64,000 bases of DNA from Malaciobacter molluscorum LMG 25693 (GTDB lineage: Bacteria; Campylobacterota; Campylobacteria; Campylobacterales; Arcobacteraceae). Both the position numbers and the translations under genes were made by a program. Each line of letters opens with the position of its first letter. The stretch's first letter is position 1. The stretch spans positions 1,984,001 to 2,048,000 of the forward strand of contig NZ_CP032098.1 of NCBI RefSeq assembly GCF_003544935.1, in the 5' to 3' direction. Below are positions 7,960-16,417 of this stretch, piece by piece. The notes under the pieces were generated by a model. The model was not told where the DNA came from and did not search any database. It saw nothing but the letters and a program-made list of their open reading frames with translations.

Positions 7960-8784
7960 ATGGATTCAAACCTATTAAAAGTCTTTCTAAGTGTAGCAAA
8001 CAACCATAGCTTTTCTAAAGCATCCATTAAATTAAATTGTGCACAATCAAATGTAACAGCAAGAATAAAACAATTAGAAAAAAGTATTAATAAAACTCTT
8101 TTTTATAGAAGTTCAAAAGGTATAATCTTAACAGATATTGCAAAGAAGCTACTTCCATATGCAAAAGAAGTAGTAAATAGCATGAATAAAACAGAAGATT
8201 TTTTAAAACATTTAGATCATGAAGAGAGTTTAAAAATTGGTTCAACTGAATCAAATGCAGCAACAAGAATAGTAACTCTACTTAATAAAATACATATAAA
8301 ATATCCAAAAATGAATTTGGAACTAACAACTGCACCAACAGAAGATTTAAAAGATTTATTGATAAATTATAAGATTGATATTGCTTTTATAAGTGGAGAA
8401 CCAAAAGAAAAAGAGTTTAAAATATTAAAAGAGTATAAAGAAGAGTTGGTACTACTTAAATCAAAAAAAAATAAACACTCAAAAAATATATTATCATTTA
8501 AAAAAGGCTGTACATACAAACAATATATTGAAAATTATTTAAAAGAACAAAATTTGGAATATAAGAATATAGAGTTTGGAAGTTTAGAGACAATATTAGG
8601 TTGTGTAAAAATTGGAATGGGAGTATCAATTTTACCATTAAGTGTGATAAAAAAATTAAAATTGGAAAATGAATTAATTATTGATGAATTACCAGATTAT
8701 ATGAAAAATATTCACACTTATATGATATGCAGAGTTGATAATGAACCCTTAATATCTAAATATTTAAAAAAACAAGATTTATAA
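7960..8784 (+). CDS. LysR-family transcriptional regulator
   Basis: 274 residues. An N-terminal winged helix (about residues 1-60, with FLSVANNHSFSKASIKL and CAQSNVTARIKQLE) is followed by a substrate-binding domain of periplasmic-binding fold that carries the co-inducer site. ATG at 7960 follows AAGGAACAGTG; the GTG just before is less well spaced. It is divergent from the MFS/tautomerase genes and very likely controls them and itself through the palindromes between. The inducer is unknown. Confidence 0.85.
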   Translation: MDSNLLKVFLSVANNHSFSKASIKLNCAQSNVTARIKQLEKSINKTLFYRSSKGIILTDIAKKLLPYAKEVVNSMNKTEDFLKHLDHEESLKIGSTESNAATRIVTLLNKIHIKYPKMNLELTTAPTEDLKDLLINYKIDIAFISGEPKEKEFKILKEYKEELVLLKSKKNKHSKNILSFKKGCTYKQYIENYLKEQNLEYKNIEFGSLETILGCVKIGMGVSILPLSVIKKLKLENELIIDELPDYMKNIHTYMICRVDNEPLISKYLKKQDL

Positions 8785-8822
8785 TGCTATAATTCGCAAA
8801 TTATAATAAAAAAGGACTTACT

Positions 8823-10094
8823 ATCGAAAACTTTGGTTCAATAAAATTATCAAATGAAATTTTAAAAGCATTAAGTGAAAAAGGTTATGAAAATCCAACC
8901 TCTATACAAAAAAAAACTATTCCTGTCATATTAACAGGAAAAGATATTATAGCTTCAGCTAAAAGTGGTACAGGGAAAACAGCAGCTTTTTTACTTCCAA
9001 TAATAGAAAAACTAAAAGATGAAATTGATTATAGTAAAATAAGAGTTCCAAGAGTTCTTATTATTGTACCAACAAGAGAATTAGTAAAACAAATATCTCA
9101 AAATCTTAAAGATTATTCAAAATATCTAGATATTAAACAAAGTGTTGCATTTGGTGGAGTAAATAATAAAACTCAAGCACAAAAAATTCAAAATGGAACA
9201 GATATTATTATAGCAACTCCAGGAAGATTAATAGATCACATTCAAAATAATGCAATTAATATTTCAAGCGTAAATCATATTGTGTTAGATGAAGCAGATA
9301 CTATGCTTGATATGGGATTTTTAAAAGAGATTGAAATAATACTTTCACAAACAAGTGCATATAAACAAATAATGATGTTTTCTGCAACAATATCACAAAA
9401 TGTAAAAAAACTAGCAAAAGCTTATTTAAATAATCCAACGATAATTGAACTAACAGATGTAAGACAAAGAGTAAACATCATTGAACATACTGCATATAAA
9501 GTAGATAGTTTCAAAAAGATTGAAATGTTATCTTATTTGATTGGTTCAAAAAATTATGAAAAAGTATTAGTTTTTGTAAATACAAAAAAAGCAGCGGATG
9601 AAATAACACAACATTTTAATTTAGATGGATTAAAAACTTTATGTATTCATGGAGATATTAAACAATCTGGAAGAAATAAAGCAATTAAGCAATTCAAAAG
9701 TGGTGAAATAAGAGTTTTAGTTGCAACAGATATTGCTGCAAGAGGTATTGATATTGAGAACTTAGAATATGTTGTAAACTTTGAGCTTCCTCAAAGTACA
9801 GATGATTTTACACACAGAGTAGGAAGAACAGGAAGAGCAAATAAAAAAGGTAATGCAATTACATTAATTTGCGCAAAAGAGTATAAAGAACTCGAAAACA
9901 TTGAAAAAGATTTGATGATTACAATAAAAAGAGAAGTTTTAGAAGGTTTTGAGCTAACTGAAAAACAACCAAGAATATTTAAACCCAAAAAGAAAAAACT
10001 AACTCAAAAGAAAAAAGTAGAAAAACCTACAAAAAAAGCAAGTTCAAAGAAGACAACAAAAAGAGATGCAAATAGAAGTTTTAGGAGAAAATAG
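8823..10094 (+). CDS. DEAD-box RNA helicase with an apparent AUC start
   Basis: 423 residues read from 8823. All helicase motifs are present: Q motif (PTSIQ), Walker A (AKSGTGKTAAF), PTREL, TPGR, DEAD, SAT, ARGIDI and HRVGRTGR, then a Lys-rich tail (about the last 50 residues) typical of ribosome or RNA-decay helicases such as RhlE. The first ATG, GTG or TTG in frame is a GTG at 9282 inside the DEAD motif, too late for function. An in-frame stop stands at 8790-8792, and the only codon behind a Shine-Dalgarno (AAGGA, 6-base gap) is ATC at 8823, giving M-ENFGSIKLS. Follows the LysR gene and directly abuts the DUF2721 gene. Confidence 0.88.
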   Translation: MENFGSIKLSNEILKALSEKGYENPTSIQKKTIPVILTGKDIIASAKSGTGKTAAFLLPIIEKLKDEIDYSKIRVPRVLIIVPTRELVKQISQNLKDYSKYLDIKQSVAFGGVNNKTQAQKIQNGTDIIIATPGRLIDHIQNNAINISSVNHIVLDEADTMLDMGFLKEIEIILSQTSAYKQIMMFSATISQNVKKLAKAYLNNPTIIELTDVRQRVNIIEHTAYKVDSFKKIEMLSYLIGSKNYEKVLVFVNTKKAADEITQHFNLDGLKTLCIHGDIKQSGRNKAIKQFKSGEIRVLVATDIAARGIDIENLEYVVNFELPQSTDDFTHRVGRTGRANKKGNAITLICAKEYKELENIEKDLMITIKREVLEGFELTEKQPRIFKPKKKKLTQKKKVEKPTKKASSKKTTKRDANRSFRRK

Positions 10095-10577
10095 ATGAAA
10101 TCAATTAATATAGCAATTACAACACCTGCATTATTATTTCCTGCTATATCATTACTTTTATTAGCATACACAAATAGATTTTTAACAACAGGACAATTAA
10201 TTAGAGGATTAAGTGCAAATGCAAGAGATGGGAAAGTTCCAAAAGCATCAAAACAAATTAAAAACTTAAAAAAAAGAGTTTCATTAATAAAAGCAATGCA
10301 ACTTTATGGAGTATCATCTTTAATACTTTGTACTATTTCAATGTTCTTAATATTTCTAGAAAAAAACTTTGCAGGTGAAATTTTATTTGGATTAAGTTTA
10401 TTAGCAATGACTTTATCTTTAATAATTGCTTTATATGAAATATTTATATCTGTTGATGCAATTAATTATGAATTAGAGGGTATAAAAAGATACTCAAAAT
10501 CATATAAAAAAGACAAAAAAGAAGAACATGATGATGAAGAAAGTCATGATACAATAGAAAATGATGAGGTAAAATAG
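10095..10577 (+). CDS. DUF2721 membrane protein
   Basis: 160 residues with three hydrophobic segments (about 8-27, 73-95, 100-122), the conserved TTPALLFPAISLLLLAY start and YTNRF, matching DUF2721. The C-terminus is a charged, Asp/Glu-rich tail. The function of the family is not established. It starts on the base after the helicase stop, with TTAGGAGAAAATAG spanning the junction, so the pair is translated from one message. A hairpin follows at 10563-10591 before the convergent exonuclease. Confidence 0.7.
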   Translation: MKSINIAITTPALLFPAISLLLLAYTNRFLTTGQLIRGLSANARDGKVPKASKQIKNLKKRVSLIKAMQLYGVSSLILCTISMFLIFLEKNFAGEILFGLSLLAMTLSLIIALYEIFISVDAINYELEGIKRYSKSYKKDKKEEHDDEESHDTIENDEVK

Positions 10578-10591
10578 ATATAACCTCATCA
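10563..10591. terminator. Hairpin between convergent DUF2721 and exonuclease genes
   Basis: GATGAGGT pairs with ACCTCATC around an 11-12 base AT-rich loop, covering both stop codons. No clear T tract, so it may only be a weak or bidirectional terminator. Confidence 0.4.
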
Positions 10592-11107
10592 ATCAAAAAT
10601 ATTATTCATACATCTTAAAATCTCATATGTTTTAGTAACATCATATGTTGCAGTATGATGTTTATTTTCATCAAATTCTATACCATAAAAAGCACAAGTT
10701 TCATCTAACTTGGGATTTTTTATATTTCCATTTTTATTTTTTGCAGCAACCAAATATTTATTTTCTTTCATAGTACAAATATGATTTTTAAAATATACTT
10801 TTTTATTTAAGTGTCTTAGCTCAAAAGATATATTATGTGCTACTAAAGTATTACAATTTTTACAAAATGTAAAAAAATCTTCATCTTCTGTAAAATATGA
10901 AGAATATCTTTTATCTTTTCTATATTCCATAATCATTTCAGGAGTTAATCTATGAACTGCGAAAGAATAAGGATTTAAAGGATATCTTGATAAATAATAT
11001 CTATGAAATTTATCTATTACATTAAAGTTTTTATCAAGCTTAACAGCGGCAACTTCAATTACATCACCAACACTTTTACTATTTGTCTCAAAATCAAGTA
11101 TAATCAT
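10589..11107 (-). CDS. DnaQ-like 3'-5' exonuclease
   Basis: 172 residues of DEDDh exonuclease fold. Motif I is LDFETNS (D5, E7), motif II is AHNISFELRHL and motif III is HTATYD (H151, D156). In motif II the usual metal-binding Asp is Glu (E96), a conservative change. Length and lack of other domains suggest a stand-alone proofreading or repair/RNA-processing exonuclease, not the polymerase III epsilon subunit. It lies directly after the sodium channel gene (its ATG is the base next to the channel's stop), probably in one operon. Confidence 0.78.
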   Translation of the reverse strand: MIILDFETNSKSVGDVIEVAAVKLDKNFNVIDKFHRYYLSRYPLNPYSFAVHRLTPEMIMEYRKDKRYSSYFTEDEDFFTFCKNCNTLVAHNISFELRHLNKKVYFKNHICTMKENKYLVAAKNKNGNIKNPKLDETCAFYGIEFDENKHHTATYDVTKTYEILRCMNNIFD

Positions 11108-11878
11108 CTATTCTCTACTTTTAATAATAATTTCTTTTAATTGTTTGATTTCTTGTTTAAGCTCTTCTATTTGCTTTAACTCTTCTGATTTTTCTTCTTT
11201 TTTTTCATCTCCTTTTATAGTAAATATTGCATCAACAATTAATCCAATAAAAAGATTTACCATAATAAAAGTTACTAATAAAATAAATATAATAAAAAAT
11301 ATCCATGCATAAGGATAAACTTCAATTATAGGTCTTGCTATTCCCATAGACCAACTTTCTAAAGTCATAACTTGAAAAAGTGTATACATACTATCACCTA
11401 ATGATCCAAACCATTGAGGAAAATGTGAAGAAAAAAGATTTGTAGCCATTATAGAAAATACATAAAAAAATAATAATAAGACCATAGAAACAGAAAAAAT
11501 ACCAGGAATAACACCAAGTAATGCTGCAATTATTGTACGCATTTGAGGAACAACACTTAAAAGTCTAAATAATCTTAATACTCGAAGAACTCTTAATATA
11601 GAGAGATTAGCACTAGCAGGAACCAATGAAATTGCAACTACAAAAAAATCAAAAAGACTCCAAGGATTTTTAAAAAAATCTATTTTATAAACAAAAATCC
11701 TTAGTATAATTTCAATAGTAAAAATAAATATAATTAAAGTATCTATAAAATCTAAAATTTCTCCATACTTTAAAACAATATCTTTTGAAGTTGCTAAACC
11801 TAATATAATACCATTTAAAACAATCAAAAAGATTATTAAATTTTGAAATCTATTCGATGTAATAAAATTTTTTAACAA
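11108..11878 (-). CDS. Bacterial voltage-gated sodium channel (NavAb/NaChBac type)
   Basis: 256 residues, one six-helix repeat. S4 carries four gating arginines at three-residue spacing (R96, R99, R102, R105 in [13 protein letters not shown]), and the pore holds the selectivity filter TLESWSM (T172-L-E-S-W), identical to the filter of NavAb of Arcobacter butzleri as I recall it. The C-terminal 30 residues form a heptad coiled coil that assembles the tetramer. It lets Na+ in on depolarisation; the physiological role in these bacteria, perhaps motility or pH, is unsettled. Grouped with the exonuclease downstream. Confidence 0.93.
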   Translation of the reverse strand: MLKNFITSNRFQNLIIFLIVLNGIILGLATSKDIVLKYGEILDFIDTLIIFIFTIEIILRIFVYKIDFFKNPWSLFDFFVVAISLVPASANLSILRVLRVLRLFRLLSVVPQMRTIIAALLGVIPGIFSVSMVLLLFFYVFSIMATNLFSSHFPQWFGSLGDSMYTLFQVMTLESWSMGIARPIIEVYPYAWIFFIIFILLVTFIMVNLFIGLIVDAIFTIKGDEKKEEKSEELKQIEELKQEIKQLKEIIIKSRE

Positions 11879-11942
11879 GAAAACCCTTTAATATAAAATT
11901 TTTTGTAATTTTATATTATTTATATTAACAAAATAATAATAA

Positions 11943-12716
11943 CTAGGCTACATCTTCTCCATTATTTAAAATAATGAAGTTTTTAATATTATTTTTTGCA
12001 ATTTCTTCAACTTTTTGTAAAATTTCTCTATTATACTCATCACAAATTTCTATAATACATTTTTGATTAGAACTATAAAATAGCATATCGATACAATCAC
12101 CTAAATTATTTTTTTCAATATCTATTATAAATTTTTGCATTTGAGATATTTCATCATCTTTTTTATTTTGACTCTCATATAAAATAAAACTATTTTCTAG
12201 AATGATTTTTTCTTTTTCATTTTTTGTTTTTAAATATTTATATGAAATATTATTTTCGTCTAATAATTTTGTAGTAATAAAAATCATTTCATCAATATCA
12301 TTTTTTTCTAAATATTGTAATAAAGAAATTGTATCAATCACTAAAATATCTGCAAGGGCAGTAGTAAAAGGTGCTGATTCATAAACCCTTGAAAGACATA
12401 TATTTTTTGGCATCAATACTGGTATCAAGTTTTTTAACTCAATAAACTCTTTTTTTAGTTGTTTGATTTTGAATTCATCTAAAATATAAACTATTGAAGA
12501 TTTGTCGAAATCATTTTTTTGTGTGAATTCTATTTTAAACTCATTTACATAATTAGAATTCTCATCACAGTATTTTATTATTAAGTTATTATCAATGTCA
12601 TATCTATTATCTTTCTTTACAGATATAACTTCTACATTAATCATTTTTTCAAACTCATTTCTAATATTAAAATTAAAAATTTTAATGTAGTTTTCCAAAA
12701 CTTCATTAATACTCAT
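11943..12716 (-). CDS. Unknown cytoplasmic protein, 257 residues
   Basis: I do not recognise the family. It is acidic to neutral, Asn/Ile/Lys-rich, with no membrane segment or signal peptide. A conserved-looking core (LIPVLMPKNICLSRVYESAP) separates two alpha/beta halves, and FMN- or nucleotide-type motifs are absent. It is divergent from the 7TMR-DISM kinase, and the TGTGACG direct repeat at 12821-12839 is in the same orientation relative to this gene as the repeat before the acyltransferase, so it may belong to that regulon (inference). Confidence 0.7.
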   Translation of the reverse strand: MSINEVLENYIKIFNFNIRNEFEKMINVEVISVKKDNRYDIDNNLIIKYCDENSNYVNEFKIEFTQKNDFDKSSIVYILDEFKIKQLKKEFIELKNLIPVLMPKNICLSRVYESAPFTTALADILVIDTISLLQYLEKNDIDEMIFITTKLLDENNISYKYLKTKNEKEKIILENSFILYESQNKKDDEISQMQKFIIDIEKNNLGDCIDMLFYSSNQKCIIEICDEYNREILQKVEEIAKNNIKNFIILNNGEDVA

Positions 12717-12820
12717 AACTTCTCCCTAGTATTGATACAATAAACATAGATTAATAATAAAATCTAAGTACACTACCTGTGTTATAATTGCCATATAATT
12801 ATTATATTTTAATATTTGTG

Positions 12821-12839
12821 CGTCACAGTTTACGTCACA
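12821..12839 (-). promoter_or_regulatory. Direct repeat TGTGACG-N5-TGTGACG in divergent promoter region
   Basis: On the minus strand TGTGACG is repeated after five bases (12-bp period). It stands between the unknown gene (start 12716) and the 7TMR-DISM kinase (start 12911; -10 TATAAT at 12876-12881). The same repeat, TGTGACA-N5-TGTGACA, stands before the acyltransferase at 15579. Tandem half-sites about one helical turn apart are typical of OmpR-class regulators; the regulator encoded at 14745 is the likely binder. Confidence 0.55.
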
Positions 12840-12910
12840 ATTTTTATTTTTACAAAGCAATTAGCAACTTTTTAGTATAATAGAACTAAATTCTTATAGG
12901 TTTATTGTAA

Positions 12911-14752
12911 ATGTACATAAAAAAAATTCTTTTTTCAATATTATTATTATCAATATATTTAAATGCAAATATTTTATCAATTACAAATAAAGTTCCTTTT
13001 AATGATATTCTTCCTAATAGTAAAATATATATTGATAAAACAAAAAGTTTAACAATCAATGAGATACAGCCTAAAAGTTTTAAAGATGTAAATGAAAAAT
13101 CTTTAGGTTATGGATATTCACCTAACTTTATCGTTTGGGTAAAATTTACATTAAAAAATAAAACAAATACAACAGTTAATAAAATATTAGAATATGACAA
13201 TGCTTTAACTACAAATATATATTTATACGAAAACAATAAACTAATAGCAAAAAAAGGTTTATCACATATAAAAAAACAAAGAAAAAGCATAAATCCAACT
13301 TTTGAAATTAAATTAAAACCTAATTCACAAAAAACATATTATATCCAAGCTTCTTCTTATATCACTACTTTAATTGTAAAATTAAATTTGTGGAATAGTG
13401 AAAACTTTTATGAAAAAGAGATTCAACATCAAGTTATATTAGCACTTTTTTTTGGAGGAATGTCAATACTTGGATTTTATAACCTATTTATATTCTTTTT
13501 TACAAAAGATAAAAGTTATTTCTATTATGTATTATATATATTTGGAATAATGATTCATCATTTAATGTATTCAGGTGTCACAAATATATATTTTTTACCA
13601 CATAATTGGGTTATGCCATTTATTCATTATGCTACATATATTGTTGGTTTTCCGGCTCTTGCACTTGCACTTTTTACAAAAAGTTTTTTAAATATAAAAA
13701 AATATAAAATTATAAATAAAACATTAAATATATATTTAGCTTTATTTCCTTTTTTATTAAGTCTATTTTTTATAACAGATAGTTTTAATAAATATAGAAA
13801 TATATTTTCTGTAATACTATTAATATATTTAGTAATTATTACTGTTTATACAAGTTTAAAAAGAAATAGACAAGCCTATTTTGTATTATTTGGGTGGTTT
13901 ATATTTTTAACAGCTGGAATGTTTATGTACCTGTCAAGTATAGGGATATTTAATGTTTTTATAGATTTTCCATATTATATAGAAACTTCTTTAATGCTTG
14001 AGGCTATTGTATTTTCTATTGCCCTAGCAGATAGAATAAAAGTATTACAAAAAGAAAAACAAGAAGCACAAAAAAAATTAATATTGCAACAAAAAAATGA
14101 GCAAAAAAGACTTCAAATAAAAGTAAATGAAAAAACAAGAGATTTAAAAAAAGCTTTAGATGAAAAAGGACTGTTATTAAAAGAATTAAATCATAGAGTA
14201 AAAAATAATATGCAAACAATTGTATCTTTAATAAGACTTCAAAGTGATGATATAAAAGATGAAAAATTAAAAGATGTATTAAAAACTATTAAAAATAGAA
14301 TTAAAGCTATGGGCCATTTACATGAATTACTATATAAACAAGATAATTTAGGAAATGTTGATACATATAAATACTTTGAAATTTTAATACAAGAAGTAAT
14401 GCAAAGTTATAATTGTAAAAATGTAAAAATTGATTTAAATGTCGAAACAAACTTAAAAATAGAAGAAGCTATATATTGTGGACTGATTGTAAATGAATTG
14501 ATCTCAAACTCTTTTAAATATGCATTTGATGATGTAAAAGAAGGAAAAATAAATATCAATCTTTATAAAACAAAAAATGAATATACATTAATTGTTGAAG
14601 ACAATGGAAAAGGTTATGATTCTTCAAAACCAACAAATTCATTAGGACTAATGCTTATTAATACATTGGCATGTAATCAATTAAAAGGGAAAATAACTAT
14701 CGATAATAAAGATAAAGTTTCAGTAAAAATAAATTGGAGAGATAATGAATAA
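12911..14752 (+). CDS. 7TMR-DISM sensor histidine kinase
   Basis: 613 residues. A signal peptide (about 1-20) leads to an extracytoplasmic beta-rich DISM domain (about 25-165), then seven hydrophobic helices (about 172-375), a coiled coil (375-420), a HisKA_2-type dimerisation helix with phospho-His H428 in KELNHRVKNNMQ, and an HATPase domain (NELISNSFKYAF, DNGKGYD, LGLMLI). DISM domains are thought to bind carbohydrates or other small ligands outside the cell. The gene overlaps the response regulator by 8 bases, so the two form a cognate pair. A -10 box lies at 12876. Confidence 0.9.
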   Translation: MYIKKILFSILLLSIYLNANILSITNKVPFNDILPNSKIYIDKTKSLTINEIQPKSFKDVNEKSLGYGYSPNFIVWVKFTLKNKTNTTVNKILEYDNALTTNIYLYENNKLIAKKGLSHIKKQRKSINPTFEIKLKPNSQKTYYIQASSYITTLIVKLNLWNSENFYEKEIQHQVILALFFGGMSILGFYNLFIFFFTKDKSYFYYVLYIFGIMIHHLMYSGVTNIYFLPHNWVMPFIHYATYIVGFPALALALFTKSFLNIKKYKIINKTLNIYLALFPFLLSLFFITDSFNKYRNIFSVILLIYLVIITVYTSLKRNRQAYFVLFGWFIFLTAGMFMYLSSIGIFNVFIDFPYYIETSLMLEAIVFSIALADRIKVLQKEKQEAQKKLILQQKNEQKRLQIKVNEKTRDLKKALDEKGLLLKELNHRVKNNMQTIVSLIRLQSDDIKDEKLKDVLKTIKNRIKAMGHLHELLYKQDNLGNVDTYKYFEILIQEVMQSYNCKNVKIDLNVETNLKIEEAIYCGLIVNELISNSFKYAFDDVKEGKININLYKTKNEYTLIVEDNGKGYDSSKPTNSLGLMLINTLACNQLKGKITIDNKDKVSVKINWRDNE

Positions 14753-15431
14753 TATAAAAATATTAATTTTAGAAGATAATACAATTGTAGGATTTGATAT
14801 AAAAAGAAGTGTTGAAGCACTTGGATATGAAGTTACAAAATGTGTAACTACTTATAATGAAGCATTAAATGCACAAGAACAAAATCCTGCTGATATAGCT
14901 ATAATGGATATTGATTTAGGTAAATATAGTAAAGATGGAATAGAAACAGCAAAAGATATACAAAAAATAAAATTTACTCCTATAATATTTTTAACTGCAT
15001 TTTCAGACAATGAAACAATGCAAAAAGCAATAAATGGTGATTTTATTGCTACATATATAACAAAACCCTATAATAGAGAATCAATTGCACCTGCTATTTT
15101 AGTAGCAAAATCAAGACTTAGAAATACTGATTTATTAAACAATAATTTAATAACATTAAAAAACAACTATATTTTTGATAAAAATAAAGAACTTTTATAT
15201 TATCAAAATGAACCAATAAAATTAAGTAAACAAGAAAGAAAACTATTTTCACTTTTAATTGCAGCTAAAGGTAATATTGTAGATTTTGAAAATATAGAAT
15301 ATGAAATCTGGCCAGATGGACCAGTATCAGATAGTTCTTTGAGAACTTTACTTTATAGAATAAGAAATAAAGTAAATTCAGAGATTATTGAAACTGTTCA
15401 ATCTTTTGGATGTAGAATAAATATAAAATAA
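14745..15431 (+). CDS. Response regulator, receiver plus winged helix, partner of the DISM kinase
   Basis: 228 residues. Receiver: E10/D11, phosphoacceptor D55 in AIMDIDLG, T84 and K107-P108. The C-terminal part (about 135-228, with LSKQERKLFSLLIAAKG and SSLRTLLYRIRNKV) is a Trans_reg_C winged helix. It overlaps the kinase gene by 8 bases. The acyltransferase gene follows after 209 bp carrying a direct repeat that also stands before the kinase, so the regulator probably controls both promoters (inference). Confidence 0.88.
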   Translation: MNNIKILILEDNTIVGFDIKRSVEALGYEVTKCVTTYNEALNAQEQNPADIAIMDIDLGKYSKDGIETAKDIQKIKFTPIIFLTAFSDNETMQKAINGDFIATYITKPYNRESIAPAILVAKSRLRNTDLLNNNLITLKNNYIFDKNKELLYYQNEPIKLSKQERKLFSLLIAAKGNIVDFENIEYEIWPDGPVSDSSLRTLLYRIRNKVNSEIIETVQSFGCRINIK

Positions 15432-15578
15432 TATATTCAATATACTCACTGCTTTTTTATTATTTAATTTATAACTCCTAGACACATAAGCATGTACTCT
15501 TTTTTAGAACTGTAACTTTTTAATTATTTTATACACTTAAAAATTATATTTATTATTTTATTGTTTATTATATAAAAA

Positions 15579-15597
15579 TGTGACAATTATTGTGACA
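15579..15597 (+). promoter_or_regulatory. Direct repeat TGTGACA-N5-TGTGACA before the acyltransferase
   Basis: Two identical 7-base half-sites, 12-bp period, end 43 bases upstream of the ATG at 15641. The half-site recurs once more, inverted and partial, as ATCACA at 15618-15623. The remaining intergenic stretch from 15432 is AT-rich with no ORF or clear terminator. Confidence 0.55.
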
Positions 15598-15640
15598 TTG
15601 TTGATTTAACATATTTATATCACAGATAAAGGATAAAAAT

Positions 15641-16399
15641 ATGTTTAACATAAATAAGAACAGCTCAGTAGAACAGTTACAGTTACTTCTTAAAAGTACA
15701 ATAAATAAATCATTAGATTATATGCCAAAAAGCTTTAATGATGAACAGTTAAAAGCATTTGATGTTTTCAAAAAAAGAATATATTTAGAAGAGATTATTG
15801 AAAAAAGTGTCTCTTTTAATAAAAGTTTAAATTTTGAAACAGAAAATAAAAATTTATATATAGTAAAAAATGTAGAAGAGTTAGTAAATATATTCAAATT
15901 AAGAAGTGAGATATATACTAGATTAAATTATAATAATGAATTTCCTGAAATTATTGAAGGACTAAATTTTGATAAATATGATGTCAATTCTGCAATTATA
16001 TATAATAAAACTGACAAATTAATAACAGGTACTTGTAGACTTATTTTTGATTCAGAAAAAAAATTACCAATTGAAGAAAAACTTGATCTTGATTATATAA
16101 GAGATGATTTTAATGCTATTGCAGAAGTATCAAGATTAACAATAAAACATCAAAAAGAAGGATTAAGTTTAGACTTTAAAAATTTAACTCAAGGAATTTA
16201 TGCAATATTAAAACAAAATAATCAAGATGCAACAATATCCGTAATAAGCAAAGAACACTTTAAATTATATTCAAAATTTGGTGGATTTAATATTGAAAAA
16301 GAGTTAAATTCATATGGACATTTAAATAAAACATTTGTAATAACATCTTGGGATATTTCTAAAATTTCAAAATTTTTCCAAAAAGCTTTTTTAAAGTAG
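15641..16399 (+). CDS. LuxI/FeeM-like GNAT-fold acyltransferase (autoinducer-synthase-like)
   Basis: 252 residues. After a helical N-terminal extension (1-70) comes a GNAT-type domain whose charged pattern follows the acyl-homoserine-lactone synthase/N-acyl amino acid synthase group: R88 in LRSEIYTRL, D111 and D114 in FDKYD, R133 in GTCRLIFD, E162 and R165 in AEVSRL, with IYN..DKLITG between. Such enzymes join a fatty acyl group from acyl-ACP to an amino compound. PEP-CTERM/exosortase-associated acyltransferases share the pattern and cannot be excluded. The product is unknown. RBS AAAGGATAAAAAT; preceded by the kinase/regulator pair and the TGTGACA repeat. Confidence 0.65.
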   Translation: MFNINKNSSVEQLQLLLKSTINKSLDYMPKSFNDEQLKAFDVFKKRIYLEEIIEKSVSFNKSLNFETENKNLYIVKNVEELVNIFKLRSEIYTRLNYNNEFPEIIEGLNFDKYDVNSAIIYNKTDKLITGTCRLIFDSEKKLPIEEKLDLDYIRDDFNAIAEVSRLTIKHQKEGLSLDFKNLTQGIYAILKQNNQDATISVISKEHFKLYSKFGGFNIEKELNSYGHLNKTFVITSWDISKISKFFQKAFLK

Positions 16400-16417
16400 T
16401 CAAAAGACTACTTTAAA
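16390..16417. terminator. Hairpin between acyltransferase and sbcC
   Basis: TTTAAAGTAGTC and GACTACTTTAAA pair perfectly over 12 bp with an AAAA loop and cover both convergent stop codons. The flanks give no long T tract. Confidence 0.5.

Noticed and set aside
14016-14219. Leu/Phe-rich minus-strand ORF inside the DISM kinase
   Set aside because: Antisense of the coiled coil and H-box; hydrophobicity is an artefact of Lys codons read backwards.
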